Notes: a model not told the origin generated them from the sequence alone. A stretch of DNA of 64,000 bases from Pedobacter sp. WC2423 (GCF_040822065.1 NZ_CP162005.1:3348001-3412000), one strand, 5' to 3'. Positions 46,074 to 55,755 are shown, numbered from the stretch's first letter. Numbers and translations are program-made.

Positions 46074-48842
46074 TTAATTGTCATCCCCTCTCATTAATGG
46101 TATCTGAACACTTATTCCTGAAATTTCCTCTAAACTTTTGATGACATCAAATTTCGGGATCACCTCTTTATAGTTTCCTTCTGCAAGTACCCAATCTCCT
46201 TTTTGATCTTTAACTAAATCTGCCGCAGGTGTACCTTTTTTAGTGGCTAATCCTACACTTGCAGTAATTATATATTCTGCATCCAAACCATCAAACCCTA
46301 GTTTAGGTTTATACATCAATCCTTTTGAATCATAATAAACGCCATGTCCGAAAGTAATCGACGCGCTGCCTTTTGCTTTAACTTCAAAATAGCCATCTAC
46401 AGAAACCACTAACATGGAAAGCTCCCCTTTGATCATCACACCAGCCTTTAATTCCACACCCAGCGTACTGCTAGCTTCCAGTTTAAAGGTATCTTCTTTG
46501 GTCTCAGATACGGTATTAAATCCAAAACCTATTTTAGTATTGATCATACTTGTAATGACCAGATCCATATAAAAATCTACATTGGCTTTAAATCCTACAT
46601 CATCATTTCCAAGATCTAAACCTGTTTTAAGCTGCTCTTTAATTTTCTGGTATAATTTAACTGCTCCGGGAGCAGCAGAACCACCAGAAATAGCGCCAGC
46701 GACAAGACCAACAGCAGTTCCAATCAGATCGACTGTCAATTCCAGACCAATCAGCGGATTTGCATTAAAATTAATATCTATCCGGGTACCTATTTTAGAC
46801 ATAGGTGCACCTTTCTTTTTAGCACGCTGCAATTGCCAGGTTGCTGATAAAGAAAGATTAGGTGGTTTTACAGCAAATGAGATCGGCCCGTTTTTAAATC
46901 CGATATTTCTTACCGTTCCTTTAGTCTGCGCAGTAATCGCATCAGAAATAGAATTTAATCCGGAAAAAAGGCTATAGAGTTTTTTAAATTTCCCTTCATG
47001 CTCTTTTTTAAACTCATCATGCCCGCCATATGTTCCGTCACCGCCCATATTCCAGTTGCTTTGCAAATCAAAGCCAAAAGAAGCTTCCTTTTGTTTCCAC
47101 CTTCTTTCTGCACCCAGTTTACCAGCCCTGCTCTGCATCTCTTTATGCTGTTCGGGCGTAAAGTTCTGCCACTTCACACTCAGATCATTGGTCAGGTTTA
47201 AGAAAAAAGTCAATACCCATTTAATATCAGAATAGGTATTGATTACAAGTGTTGGTTTATTCTGGTCAGAAAAATAAGCACAGGAATTGATATAATAATA
47301 GAACTTATTCGCCTGCCTGCTCATCGGCCAGATATAATCATAGGCATGTGTCCTTTCATCCAAAGGAGAATAAACCTTAGGGTGAATAGTCTCCGCTGCA
47401 TCCAGCTTTAGCGTCGTACTTGCTTTATTGGGCAGCAGATCACCATAAGGAACTTCCAGCTTGTGCGGATTAGAAATCAGATTACATAAACCTTTAGTTT
47501 TAAAGTTGGAAATCTTTATCGGAATTTCTCTTTTGATACTTTCACCAGGCCCGATAGTCTCATATTGTATACTTACTGCATTATGGGTGAAAATTTTAAG
47601 TTTAATAGTCGTCCTGCGGTTGACTATACTCCCCTGCTTACTTAGATTTTCATCCGGATTATAAAGTTTTGTCTTTCCATATCCTTTAGGAAAAATTCTG
47701 GAAGCATCAATATTTTTAGAGACCAGATAATCTACAGCAGCTTGAGCCCTTTTTTCAGAAAGTTTCATATTGTACTCTGGCGTACCAAAACGATCGGTAT
47801 GTGAGCCTAATTCTACTGGCGTGTAAGGGATCTTCATCAAGATCTCCGCAATCTTATCCAGCTTCTTTTTATCACTGTCCCGTACTTTATACTCATCAAA
47901 GGCATAATTGATTTTCTCATCCAGATAGAATTCTGAATTTTTTGCGCCTTCAAGGTTGATCTTACCTTCATCAAATACCGGAACCGCTTGAGGATCCATG
48001 AGCTCAATTTTAGTATACCGGCAGTGATCTACCTGTTTCAAATTCTCTAATGGAGGCCCTACCGTAGCTACAGTTAAGTTGGTCGGGCTTGCTACTGCAG
48101 AAGTAGAAACTGCATTTTTAAGCCTGAGGAACCTGGCATGCATATCCTGCTTACGGCTATCCAATACCAATTTTTTTGTTAACGGATCCAGTACTTTAAC
48201 ATAAATCTCCTGAATGTCCGGACCAGTTTTAAGTTTGGGGTACCATAAATAAGTATGCCGGATCAGTAAATTGACTTCCCCATTCTCACATAAAATATTG
48301 TTTAAAGTGTCTACTGGAAAATCATTCCCCCATTCCATTTTAAAGAACTGCAAAGTGACCCTGTTTCCATTTAACCCTTCAGTAAATAATCTCAGATGCA
48401 CGTCATCACCAAAACGGATAGGTTCTTTTCCCAGGGATGCTCCTTTATATTCCTTACTCCAGCTTGATTTTACAATCAATGGTTCGCAAACTCCCCTAAC
48501 CAGTATACCAGCATGGAGACTCAGGTCAATAGATCCTGTCAGACTCGCTTCCAGGTAATACATGGGTGAACTCCCGCAAAGTTTTTTAGGAATGGATAAT
48601 GCTCTGACTTCCGGAACACCGGTTTTTGAAGCCATGAGCACCTTTTTGCGCTTTACATCTTCATATAACCAGGTAATGTTATTTTTTTGTGCGTCAGTAG
48701 TTCCAGGAAACCATTCAACTACTTCAAATGCAGAGGCTACATCTGCTTTGATCAGCACTAAACTATCATTGGTGGTTCCGGGGAAATAACTTTCTCCGGC
48801 TTTTAATCCAATCTTCTTTGGTCCTTTTACAGTTTTCGCCAT
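46074..48842 (-). CDS. Large OmpA-domain protein, probable T6SS-associated cargo
   Basis: This 922-aa protein has no signal peptide. The ATG at 48842 is preferred to an in-frame TTG upstream (48851). Regions in order: an N-terminal beta-rich part (about 1-250), an OmpA-like peptidoglycan-binding domain (about 310-417: INYAFDEYKVRDSDKKKLDK, VELGSHTDRFGTPEYNMKLSE, GYGKTKLYN, NRRTTIKLK), a middle region rich in aromatics, a hydrophobic Gly/Ala-rich stretch (LIGTAVGLVAGAISGGSAAPG), and a C-terminal beta-rich part ending VQIPLMRGDDN. It follows a PAAR-like DUF4280 gene by 1 bp. An OmpA domain in a non-exported protein next to a spike tip fits a protein delivered into the target periplasm, where it would dock on peptidoglycan. 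The C-terminal half could hold a toxin, possibly membrane-active, but this is speculation. Confidence 0.75.
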   Translation of the reverse strand: MAKTVKGPKKIGLKAGESYFPGTTNDSLVLIKADVASAFEVVEWFPGTTDAQKNNITWLYEDVKRKKVLMASKTGVPEVRALSIPKKLCGSSPMYYLEASLTGSIDLSLHAGILVRGVCEPLIVKSSWSKEYKGASLGKEPIRFGDDVHLRLFTEGLNGNRVTLQFFKMEWGNDFPVDTLNNILCENGEVNLLIRHTYLWYPKLKTGPDIQEIYVKVLDPLTKKLVLDSRKQDMHARFLRLKNAVSTSAVASPTNLTVATVGPPLENLKQVDHCRYTKIELMDPQAVPVFDEGKINLEGAKNSEFYLDEKINYAFDEYKVRDSDKKKLDKIAEILMKIPYTPVELGSHTDRFGTPEYNMKLSEKRAQAAVDYLVSKNIDASRIFPKGYGKTKLYNPDENLSKQGSIVNRRTTIKLKIFTHNAVSIQYETIGPGESIKREIPIKISNFKTKGLCNLISNPHKLEVPYGDLLPNKASTTLKLDAAETIHPKVYSPLDERTHAYDYIWPMSRQANKFYYYINSCAYFSDQNKPTLVINTYSDIKWVLTFFLNLTNDLSVKWQNFTPEQHKEMQSRAGKLGAERRWKQKEASFGFDLQSNWNMGGDGTYGGHDEFKKEHEGKFKKLYSLFSGLNSISDAITAQTKGTVRNIGFKNGPISFAVKPPNLSLSATWQLQRAKKKGAPMSKIGTRIDINFNANPLIGLELTVDLIGTAVGLVAGAISGGSAAPGAVKLYQKIKEQLKTGLDLGNDDVGFKANVDFYMDLVITSMINTKIGFGFNTVSETKEDTFKLEASSTLGVELKAGVMIKGELSMLVVSVDGYFEVKAKGSASITFGHGVYYDSKGLMYKPKLGFDGLDAEYIITASVGLATKKGTPAADLVKDQKGDWVLAEGNYKEVIPKFDVIKSLEEISGISVQIPLMRGDDN

Positions 48843-48843
48843 G

Positions 48844-49320
48844 CTATTCAAAAATTATTCCTTCAATACTAACCGGTTCTTCTGTTAATGCTCTGGGGTC
48901 TACCGCAGGATTTAATACTTTGCTCACCTTAGGCTCTGCATTTTTAAAATTCTGCCCGCCCGGTTCAGCAATCTGACCATGTTTAATTATTTTAATGCAA
49001 TCAGGTCCGCCAACCGGACAGGTTGCCTTGCTGTCTTCCAGTATTATTTTACCACCATTGGTTAAAGTAGTATGTTCATAAAAATATTTCCATTCCAAAA
49101 CGATAGCATTACAGGGTTTGCCCAGCTGTTTTGCACATGGGCCAAACGTATTCTGCTTAAATGTGGCACCGATATCTTTGGTACTGGCAATATATTTGGT
49201 TGATCCGCTTTTGTCATTAGCATACTCACGCTTATGCGTAAGCACTTTTAAAAAGTCAGGATTTTTACCAAAATCACACATACACATTGCGCCCTCCACT
49301 ACTAAATGTTTTTCTGCCAT
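48844..49320 (-). CDS. DUF4280 PAAR-like tip protein
   Basis: The 158-aa protein has the DUF4280 signature: an early VVEGAMCMCDFG, a central NTFGPCAKQLGKPC and a late CPVGGPDCIKIIKHGQ. DUF4280 proteins adopt a PAAR-like fold and cap the VgrG spike in Bacteroidota type VI systems, often leading an effector gene. Cysteines at conserved places may bind a metal. Its stop overlaps closely with the start of the large OmpA-domain protein (1-bp gap), which is presumably the cargo of this tip. Confidence 0.88.
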   Translation of the reverse strand: MAEKHLVVEGAMCMCDFGKNPDFLKVLTHKREYANDKSGSTKYIASTKDIGATFKQNTFGPCAKQLGKPCNAIVLEWKYFYEHTTLTNGGKIILEDSKATCPVGGPDCIKIIKHGQIAEPGGQNFKNAEPKVSKVLNPAVDPRALTEEPVSIEGIIFE

Positions 49321-49335
49321 GTCTTTATCTTTAAG

Positions 49336-50325
49336 TTATTTCTCCCACAAAAAGTTAAAAATATCTGTTACTTTTTTCCCTTTCGGCGAAGCATTCCCAT
49401 CAAGGAATGTCATTCCCCTTTGTTGATTTTCAGTTGCTATAATTTTAATTTCTTCCTCTTTATCTTCAGTCAACTCAAATATTTTGAGCTCTGTTTCCTG
49501 AGGAATATTGAATTCAAGAGTCCATTTAGCCACAATCGACCGGATAGACCTGGTTGATGGATCCAGTACATACTTTGCTGTATAAATTCCTGTTGCTCCG
49601 GCTGCATCTGGATTGAGCAACTGTTCTAAAGGAAAACTCTGCTCTTCTAAAAGATCAGCATTACTTCTTTTATCAGTCACTACACCATGATGATGTATCT
49701 CGATATAATGTGCTTCATTCAAAAAAGGAACGACTTCCTGTGTGATTTTGAATTCTACTGGTGCTGCACGGCCCGCGATTGGGAAAGACATATGTTCTTC
49801 TACCTTAAATTCACCTCCGTAAGACTTGTAAACAGGAGAAAAGAAAACCGAATAAAACAACTCGTTTCTAAATAGCTCACTCACCCGCTCTGGCGTAGAA
49901 ATAGCTTCCTCCATCAGCTCCAGGTACTTTTCGGTTGTTTCACCCTGAAAATATTCCAGCACTGCTTTTTTAGTTTCACTCCACCTGCTGATGAGTTCTG
50001 TATAATTATGGACTCCGATATACTGTCCGTCAAAATCTATTTCCAGCAGCAGCGGATAAAATACTTTTCCACATTCATAAGCCAGCTGATCAGCTACCAG
50101 ATCCGGGACTTTATTGTTCAGGAAAACAGGGGAAGTCCTTTCTACTTTAAAAATCCGGGCACGGTCAATAATAGTTTTCACAAAACTGATGTCCAGGTTA
50201 AATTTTATCGAATGCTCTTTTTCACCCAATAAATACGTGTACTGCACCCCATAACTACGGCAAAAATCACCTGATTTTAGCTGTAGTTTAAGCGCGTGCT
50301 GATCAACGAATTCTACCTTTTCCAT
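49336..50325 (-). CDS. Unrecognised 329-aa protein of the T6SS cargo operon
   Basis: The soluble protein has no signal peptide or membrane helix. The N-terminal half includes FVKTIIDRARIFKVERTSP and helices around EYFQGETTEKYLELMEEAIS. The second half is beta-rich (FKVEEHMSFPIAGRAAPVEFKIT). It resembles none of the effector families I know. The position just before the PAAR-like gene (15-bp gap) and after the DUF2931 gene (2-bp gap) would suit an adaptor/chaperone that loads an effector on the spike, or the immunity to the lipase-like protein. Both are guesses. Confidence 0.78.
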   Translation of the reverse strand: MEKVEFVDQHALKLQLKSGDFCRSYGVQYTYLLGEKEHSIKFNLDISFVKTIIDRARIFKVERTSPVFLNNKVPDLVADQLAYECGKVFYPLLLEIDFDGQYIGVHNYTELISRWSETKKAVLEYFQGETTEKYLELMEEAISTPERVSELFRNELFYSVFFSPVYKSYGGEFKVEEHMSFPIAGRAAPVEFKITQEVVPFLNEAHYIEIHHHGVVTDKRSNADLLEEQSFPLEQLLNPDAAGATGIYTAKYVLDPSTRSIRSIVAKWTLEFNIPQETELKIFELTEDKEEEIKIIATENQQRGMTFLDGNASPKGKKVTDIFNFLWEK

Positions 50326-50327
50326 CT

Positions 50328-51365
50328 TTAATCTGATTCAAGTTCAGTCTTAGCTTTCTGTTTAGTTATTTTAGTTTCCTGAGTTCCTGTTTTAAAAGTA
50401 ACCGCAATGGTGTATTCATCAGGATCTACCTCCAAATGAAGTTCCGCTTTACCCATTTCAGGGATCCTTGCAAATGCTGTTCTGAGCTCGTTTTCATCAA
50501 AATCAAGTGTAGTCAGCATTTTTTGCCCTTTTTTATCAATCCAGGCTACAATAACTTCTCTTGGTAAAGCTCTTTCTGCTACCGGATTATTTAACAGGGA
50601 ATCTCCAAAAATCTCTTCAGATTCCTGGTTAAAATAAAGAGGTTTAAGCTCATGAAATTTAACGGTCTTTGAGTTTACTGTAAAATTCCAGTTATACCGC
50701 TTTTGCCAGATATCAAACTGAGCAGGTTGTATTTCCCCTTTCACTACACGCTCGCGTACTTCTGCCGGAGCATTTCTTTCGTAAGTTTCCTGAACAAATC
50801 CCGGTTCGAATATAAAAGCATAATCCTTGCCCAAATCATGCGCAGTCAATTTCACCTCTTTAGCTTGAAATTTAGCCACTGCTATTTGTTTAGGGCCACC
50901 GGAAAGCCATAAAACTATACCCCCGCCAGGAGTGAGCCCCAATGTTAAATAATTATAATCCTCCCTTTTATTAGTGATATGATCAATATAACCCTCTTTT
51001 AAAAGATTTGCTATTTCCTGCTGAGGCAAAGCAAAGCGTCCACGATAAAACTTATTTTCTGCGAAAGACAACCAGGTTAAAGCAAGACTATCTGGTGCTG
51101 GTCTTTTCTCCGGGCCAACATCCATTACCCCACCATTATCTCCCCAACCCATATTTACAAAAGCAGATCTTGGTAAATTTGGGCTATACCCATGATTGGA
51201 AATAAATTGTCCTTCAATAATTCTGATAGGGTACTCCTGCGGAGCCCCAACTGTTGGTATCCACTTATATTCTTCTGTCTGCATACGCTGGCAAGATGAT
51301 AATTGAAAAATTAAGACCAGCTGAATTAAGATCAGCTGGAATATCGTTACTGCTTTAACCTTCAT
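50328..51365 (-). CDS. DUF2931-like lipoprotein
   Basis: A lipoprotein signal (LVLIFQLSSCQRMQ) precedes a DUF2931-like body with a WLSFAENKFYRGRFALPQQEI motif. The chosen ATG at 51365 gives a clean signal; the gene overlaps the end of the DUF2235 gene by 11 bp. DUF2931 proteins are frequent in Bacteroidota genomes beside type VI cargo. Being tethered in the periplasm or outer membrane and directly following a lipase-like effector, it is the best candidate for that effector's immunity protein. The role is inferred from position. Confidence 0.8.
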   Translation of the reverse strand: MKVKAVTIFQLILIQLVLIFQLSSCQRMQTEEYKWIPTVGAPQEYPIRIIEGQFISNHGYSPNLPRSAFVNMGWGDNGGVMDVGPEKRPAPDSLALTWLSFAENKFYRGRFALPQQEIANLLKEGYIDHITNKREDYNYLTLGLTPGGGIVLWLSGGPKQIAVAKFQAKEVKLTAHDLGKDYAFIFEPGFVQETYERNAPAEVRERVVKGEIQPAQFDIWQKRYNWNFTVNSKTVKFHELKPLYFNQESEEIFGDSLLNNPVAERALPREVIVAWIDKKGQKMLTTLDFDENELRTAFARIPEMGKAELHLEVDPDEYTIAVTFKTGTQETKITKQKAKTELESD

Positions 51366-52857
51366 AAGGTATTCTTTTACGTACACCATTCTCTATATTT
51401 GGCTGGAATGGGTCTCCTATTCCGTCATAATCAGCCGACCAATGCAGGAATTTATTCCGTAACACTCTCAGGTCCTTTTGTTCGGCTACTGCTTTGTTAT
51501 AATCAAATGCACTAATTTTTTTGGCATTATAATTTGCCATTAATTGTTTATAGTATATGAATTTATAAGGAGGCTCCTTACCAAATACATACCCATGTAA
51601 CTTCTTTTTAACCCCATGTAACATGGTATAGGTTAATTTATATTCACCTTCTACACCAGCCTGATCAAAAGGTAAAGGCACCGGTTCTTTCAATCCGAAT
51701 TCCGACATAAAATGAAGCGGGATATAGCTGTAATTTTTTTTCAGCACACGTGTACCTGATAATTTACCCAGTATAGAATGCAATTCCAGTTGTCCTTCTG
51801 AATACCAGCCTTCAGCAATGAGCCTGTTTTTTTCTTTTTCCAGCACATCACTGTTACCATTCAGAATTTCATCTACATATTCGGTTTCATCCGGATAACT
51901 ACCTCCAATATCAGAGTGTACACCCGGCAGTTCTCTCTCAATACCTTTGTTTCCGGCACTTTGAATACGGGTAAGCGCGAAATATTTACGATGCTCATTT
52001 TCAGCAGTAAAATGAATAACTTTCTGTGCTTTAAAAAGCCTGTCCAGATGCAGTTCTTCCACATCATTGCTAAAATCAGGAGAAATCACAAAACCACTTT
52101 TATTAAACGATGATACGGTATCGAATAAACCCACAAAACGAATAATGATATTGGTGACTTTCACACCTTTAGCTAGTAGTAGTTTACCTAATTCTCCGCC
52201 TTTTGGCAATTTCTCCAGGGTAGTCTCCTGTCTGTGCATATCATATCTGACACCTGTACCTGCCTGATAGGTTGTATATTCAGCATGAGTCACCTCATAT
52301 ATGAAATTTCTCGCGGCAGCTGCCCCCCTGCTGAAACCAAATACATCAATCGTTAATGTATTCACCTTTTTCTTTGTGGCTTTGGCTACAACACGGTCAG
52401 CCAGTTGCTGGCAACCTTTCAAAACCTTTTTAGGTATACCGGTTTTTCCGGCACCAAATCCAGAACCCGTGGTATCATCTGAGTCCAGGTTCGTCGTTCC
52501 CATTCCTTCGGTATAGGTCTTGATGATCTTATCAGATTCTTTGTAATAAGCGAGCAGCCTCGCTACATTAGACAGATCATTTCCATAACTCCCTTTATTT
52601 TTACCCGTGTCATGGTTTTTGGTATTGGTCATATTGTTTAAAGTACCATCAAAGAATACTCCCGCAATAATGTCTATTCCATCAACCGTGGTGTATTTCA
52701 TTTGTTTAGGTTCTCCGTAAACAATTCCGTCTTTAGAGTTCTCCTTTACTTTTTGAGCAGCATTGGACTGTATAGTCTTGGCAAAAGAAGTATGTTCCTG
52801 TTTTGCCACTTCCTGCATATGCCCATTGGCAATTTTCGTGATATTACCATTTCCCAT
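51355..52857 (-). CDS. DUF2235 alpha/beta-hydrolase, probable T6SS lipase effector (Tle-like)
   Basis: This 500-aa protein has the DUF2235 pattern: FFDGTLNNM near residue 69, a nucleophile elbow with Ser176 in DVFGFSRGAAAARNFI, a later FVGLFDTVSSFN block (the likely acid), and ALTRIQSAGNKGIERELPGVHSDIGGSY near the histidine. Characterised DUF2235-type Tle1 effectors are phospholipases injected by type VI systems. It follows the VgrG gene by 2 bp, the usual place for a VgrG-linked cargo. There is no signal peptide, as expected. Substrate and target are inferred. Confidence 0.88.
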   Translation of the reverse strand: MGNGNITKIANGHMQEVAKQEHTSFAKTIQSNAAQKVKENSKDGIVYGEPKQMKYTTVDGIDIIAGVFFDGTLNNMTNTKNHDTGKNKGSYGNDLSNVARLLAYYKESDKIIKTYTEGMGTTNLDSDDTTGSGFGAGKTGIPKKVLKGCQQLADRVVAKATKKKVNTLTIDVFGFSRGAAAARNFIYEVTHAEYTTYQAGTGVRYDMHRQETTLEKLPKGGELGKLLLAKGVKVTNIIIRFVGLFDTVSSFNKSGFVISPDFSNDVEELHLDRLFKAQKVIHFTAENEHRKYFALTRIQSAGNKGIERELPGVHSDIGGSYPDETEYVDEILNGNSDVLEKEKNRLIAEGWYSEGQLELHSILGKLSGTRVLKKNYSYIPLHFMSEFGLKEPVPLPFDQAGVEGEYKLTYTMLHGVKKKLHGYVFGKEPPYKFIYYKQLMANYNAKKISAFDYNKAVAEQKDLRVLRNKFLHWSADYDGIGDPFQPNIENGVRKRIPYEG

Positions 52858-52859
52858 AC

Positions 52860-54695
52860 CTAAAAGAGATTACTTTTTTCTCCGCTATTATTGTGAATCG
52901 TTTTGGCAGCATGTTTGGTAATGCTACCCTCCAGACTACTCATACTGAGCGCACCTGCCGCAGTCTTGGTAATATTGGTAGCCTCACTCTTAAAAGCATC
53001 CAAAGCAACCTCACTGATATTCGCAGCAGTTAATGAATAGTCAGCTCCGGTACTGATCGTGTTATTTACGCCAACCTGCGTGGTCATATCATTGCCCGCA
53101 AGTGTTCCAATATTCTTACCTACGTTAATATCCAGATTCTCTCCTACATTGATCTGCATGTTCTTTGAATTCAAAGTCATGTTCTCATTAGCAGTAATCG
53201 TAATGTTATTTCCGCTGGTATCAATATGAATCAGGTTTTTATTGATATCTGTGATGGTAATTCCATGTCCGGAAGGCCCGTCGTTGAATTCTACCAGGTG
53301 TCCGCTTCTGGTGGTAATACTTTTCAGGTGATTCGCGTCCTTACCTCCGGCACCCGTATTGCCATGAAAAATACTTCCCATTACAAATGGTCTGTCCGGA
53401 TCATTATACCTGAACCCGACTACCACCTGGTCACCAACTTCAGGAATAAAAACATATCCCCTGTTTTTTGCAAAAGGTTCACTGCTTCCTCCATCAGGAG
53501 TCAGTACCCTGATCCAGTCGGTAGTAGAATTGTCTTTTTGCCAAAGCATCTGTACTTTAATCCTGCCCGTTTGCGAAGGATCATTGTTATCGGTAACAAT
53601 AGCTACCTGAGACTCTGCCTGAGGAGCCTGAATATGTGCCACAGGTAAAACTTCTGTATTGGAAGGAACACCTTTAAAAGTATTGTTATATCTGCCCAGA
53701 CCATCAATATGATGGCTGATTTCTGTGACCAGAAACTTGCCAACAGAATCCTGGTTAAAAGTTGCCGATCCTATTTTATGAGAAACCTGCACATCCGCAA
53801 TGCTTCCGATATTTAAAGCGGTATTGGTGCTCTCTCCGGTAAGATCAGAAAGGTTTGAAGCCATTGCAGCTTTATGTTTATCAGCCAGTTGTTCCAGCTG
53901 ACTTTTATTTTCTACCCTTGGTTTGACCGGCGTATTCACTTTACTGTCAAATACAGTAGTGGATTCCTTAAAGGCATGCTGAGCGTAATCATTGAGTCCT
54001 TTACTCTGGTTAGCAGAGTTGGTAGACATGGTATTATCTTCCTGAGAACGATAGGAATAATAAGAAAAATTCATCGGTTGAATCCGCACTGCCATATTCA
54101 TAAAGTTCAGGTTCTGACCGTGCACCAGTGAAACGGTGCGCTGGCTGGAAGGCATTCCAAAATGAAGTGCTTTTCCATCGTAATAGAAGAATTCACCATA
54201 TTCGGAGCTCAGTCTGTTAATGAAAGCAAAGTTGCTCTCTTTAAATTGAGTGATATATTTAAGTTCTTCTTTGTAAGCAGGTTTAATCGCAAAATCCATC
54301 TCATTGGCTGGAATGGTGCTTGTAACTTTTGTCACAATCTCATCCAGCTTCATATCACTGTAAGAGATAAGATTTCCGCCGGTTTCCAGCAAGATTGTCG
54401 GAGAAAATCCTTTGATAATCAGGTTACCTCTCAGACCATGGCTTTGCGTCAGGTTAACTTCGCAAACCACCCCTTTAAAGTCCATATTACCTTTATCAAT
54501 ACTAACGATAAAGCTCTTGCCGACCCATGTTTTTGACTGGTCAATTTTAAATCCCCCGGTTTGTTCAATCACATCCTGGTTAATGATGAGCTCAAATTCA
54601 TGGTGACGGTTAAACGCCTGAGTAATACTCAGTGAGTTAAAATGAACAATTGCTGTATCATCAATGTGTATTTCCAGATTTATTTTCTTTTCCAT
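52860..54695 (-). CDS. vgrG: VgrG-type spike protein (TssI)
   Basis: The 611-aa spike protein trimerises at the tip of the secretion tube. The N-terminal gp27-like region (1-about 350) is followed by the gp5 OB-fold (AIVTDNNDPSQTGRIKVQML, SEPFAKNRGYVFIPEVGDQV and PDRPFVMGSIFHGNTGAGG). A C-terminal needle has repeating short strands (NITITANENMTLNSKNMQIN and following, each repeat with Asn and Ile/Val). No extra effector domain is fused at the end. It lies between the 203-aa unknown gene and the DUF2235 effector. Confidence 0.93.
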   Translation of the reverse strand: MEKKINLEIHIDDTAIVHFNSLSITQAFNRHHEFELIINQDVIEQTGGFKIDQSKTWVGKSFIVSIDKGNMDFKGVVCEVNLTQSHGLRGNLIIKGFSPTILLETGGNLISYSDMKLDEIVTKVTSTIPANEMDFAIKPAYKEELKYITQFKESNFAFINRLSSEYGEFFYYDGKALHFGMPSSQRTVSLVHGQNLNFMNMAVRIQPMNFSYYSYRSQEDNTMSTNSANQSKGLNDYAQHAFKESTTVFDSKVNTPVKPRVENKSQLEQLADKHKAAMASNLSDLTGESTNTALNIGSIADVQVSHKIGSATFNQDSVGKFLVTEISHHIDGLGRYNNTFKGVPSNTEVLPVAHIQAPQAESQVAIVTDNNDPSQTGRIKVQMLWQKDNSTTDWIRVLTPDGGSSEPFAKNRGYVFIPEVGDQVVVGFRYNDPDRPFVMGSIFHGNTGAGGKDANHLKSITTRSGHLVEFNDGPSGHGITITDINKNLIHIDTSGNNITITANENMTLNSKNMQINVGENLDINVGKNIGTLAGNDMTTQVGVNNTISTGADYSLTAANISEVALDAFKSEATNITKTAAGALSMSSLEGSITKHAAKTIHNNSGEKSNLF

Positions 54696-54727
54696 CTTGC
54701 AGAAATTAGCTGTTAATTTTGTTGGTA

Positions 54728-55339
54728 TTATTTTCCATAGGTCAGTTCGAATTTCATTCCCGGAACCAGCCCGTTAATGGTTTGTCTTATAAAATCAAGA
54801 TGTCTTCTTTTGAGCTCTGTTCCGGTATTCATAATTCCGGGAAAATCATTCAGTGTATTTTCCCAGGACACTCCCTGCTCCAGGTAAGTACCTGGTGTAT
54901 AAAGCACTCCATTGCCTGTATGGACAAACTTATGATTTATGGGAGACTGATCAGGGCTGTCGAGACTTAGTTTTCGCGCATCCCAGCGGATATCCCCTTT
55001 CTGATAGGTATTTGGATGTGTTTTATGAATTGCAGCTGTCCAGTGCGCACTATTGTCCATAACCCAGTTGACCTCAAAAGAGGTCTTGATAGGTGCAGCA
55101 GGATAATTTATGGGCAGCGTTGATCCTGGAATAACTTTAATAAGCAGTTTACTTCCCCATACAGACCGGATCAGCCTTTCTACTTTCCTGTGAAAATCTT
55201 TGGTTTCAGTATACGTCCACCTGCTGGTACCCGGAACATTGTTCCAGTTATATCTCCATCTTTGCACCACTTTAAAATCATTTTTTTCAAGGTCGAACAA
55301 GATGGAGAAATAAGGCGTATCTTTTTTGTAGCGTAACAT
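54728..55339 (-). CDS. Unrecognised 203-aa protein between the Hcp pair and VgrG
   Basis: The soluble protein has many Trp and Lys residues (FKVVQRWRYNWNNVPGTSRW, KTSFEVNWVMDNSAHWTAAI), no signal peptide and no recognised motif. It starts 20 bp after the second Hcp-like gene and ends 32 bp before the VgrG gene. A position between tube and spike genes is typical of an adaptor or of a baseplate/loading factor specific to the Bacteroidota system. Alternatively it is a small cargo. The repeated WT motifs and proline-rich loops suggest a beta-rich fold. No decision is possible from sequence alone. Confidence 0.8.
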   Translation of the reverse strand: MLRYKKDTPYFSILFDLEKNDFKVVQRWRYNWNNVPGTSRWTYTETKDFHRKVERLIRSVWGSKLLIKVIPGSTLPINYPAAPIKTSFEVNWVMDNSAHWTAAIHKTHPNTYQKGDIRWDARKLSLDSPDQSPINHKFVHTGNGVLYTPGTYLEQGVSWENTLNDFPGIMNTGTELKRRHLDFIRQTINGLVPGMKFELTYGK

Positions 55340-55359
55340 AGATGAGAACTAAGAGAACA

Positions 55360-55755
55360 TTAAGCTTTTGGCCAGTCGTTGGTATGCTCAGCATTTCCAA
55401 GTTTTAGTTTCCTGGCAGAAATGACAAAACTCAGTGTCATTGGGGTATTGTCATTAACAGCAATCCCTTCATTATACTGAATGATATACCCATCTTCAAA
55501 TGAAAGCTCTTTCATCTTGGCATCTTCTTCGCCTTTTTTAAATACGATTGTGCCTGCTAATGGTTTGTATTGATTATTGACCATGGATTCGATAACTGAA
55601 GTATCTTCGGTCGATTCTATTTCAAGGTGAATAGATCCACCATAAACACCGGAAGACGGACGTCCTTTAGCATCTACATCTCTATTTAACGAGAAACTGC
55701 ATTGCAGTACATCGAATTCCTTAGCGCCTAGAGTTAATCTGGTTTTAAAAGCCAT
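55360..55755 (-). CDS. tssD: Type VI tube protein TssD (Hcp-like), copy 2
   Basis: The 131-aa protein is of the Bacteroidota Hcp type. Conserved blocks are SLNRDVDAKGRPSSGVYGG, EIESTEDTS, ESMVNNQYKPLAG and SARKLKLGNAEH-NDWPKA at the C-terminus. It should form hexamer rings that stack into the inner tube and can carry effectors. By eye about three quarters of its residues are identical to copy 1, with differences grouped in the N-terminal strand and around residues 70-110, parts likely to face the lumen or ring interface. Confidence 0.92.
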   Translation of the reverse strand: MAFKTRLTLGAKEFDVLQCSFSLNRDVDAKGRPSSGVYGGSIHLEIESTEDTSVIESMVNNQYKPLAGTIVFKKGEEDAKMKELSFEDGYIIQYNEGIAVNDNTPMTLSFVISARKLKLGNAEHTNDWPKA

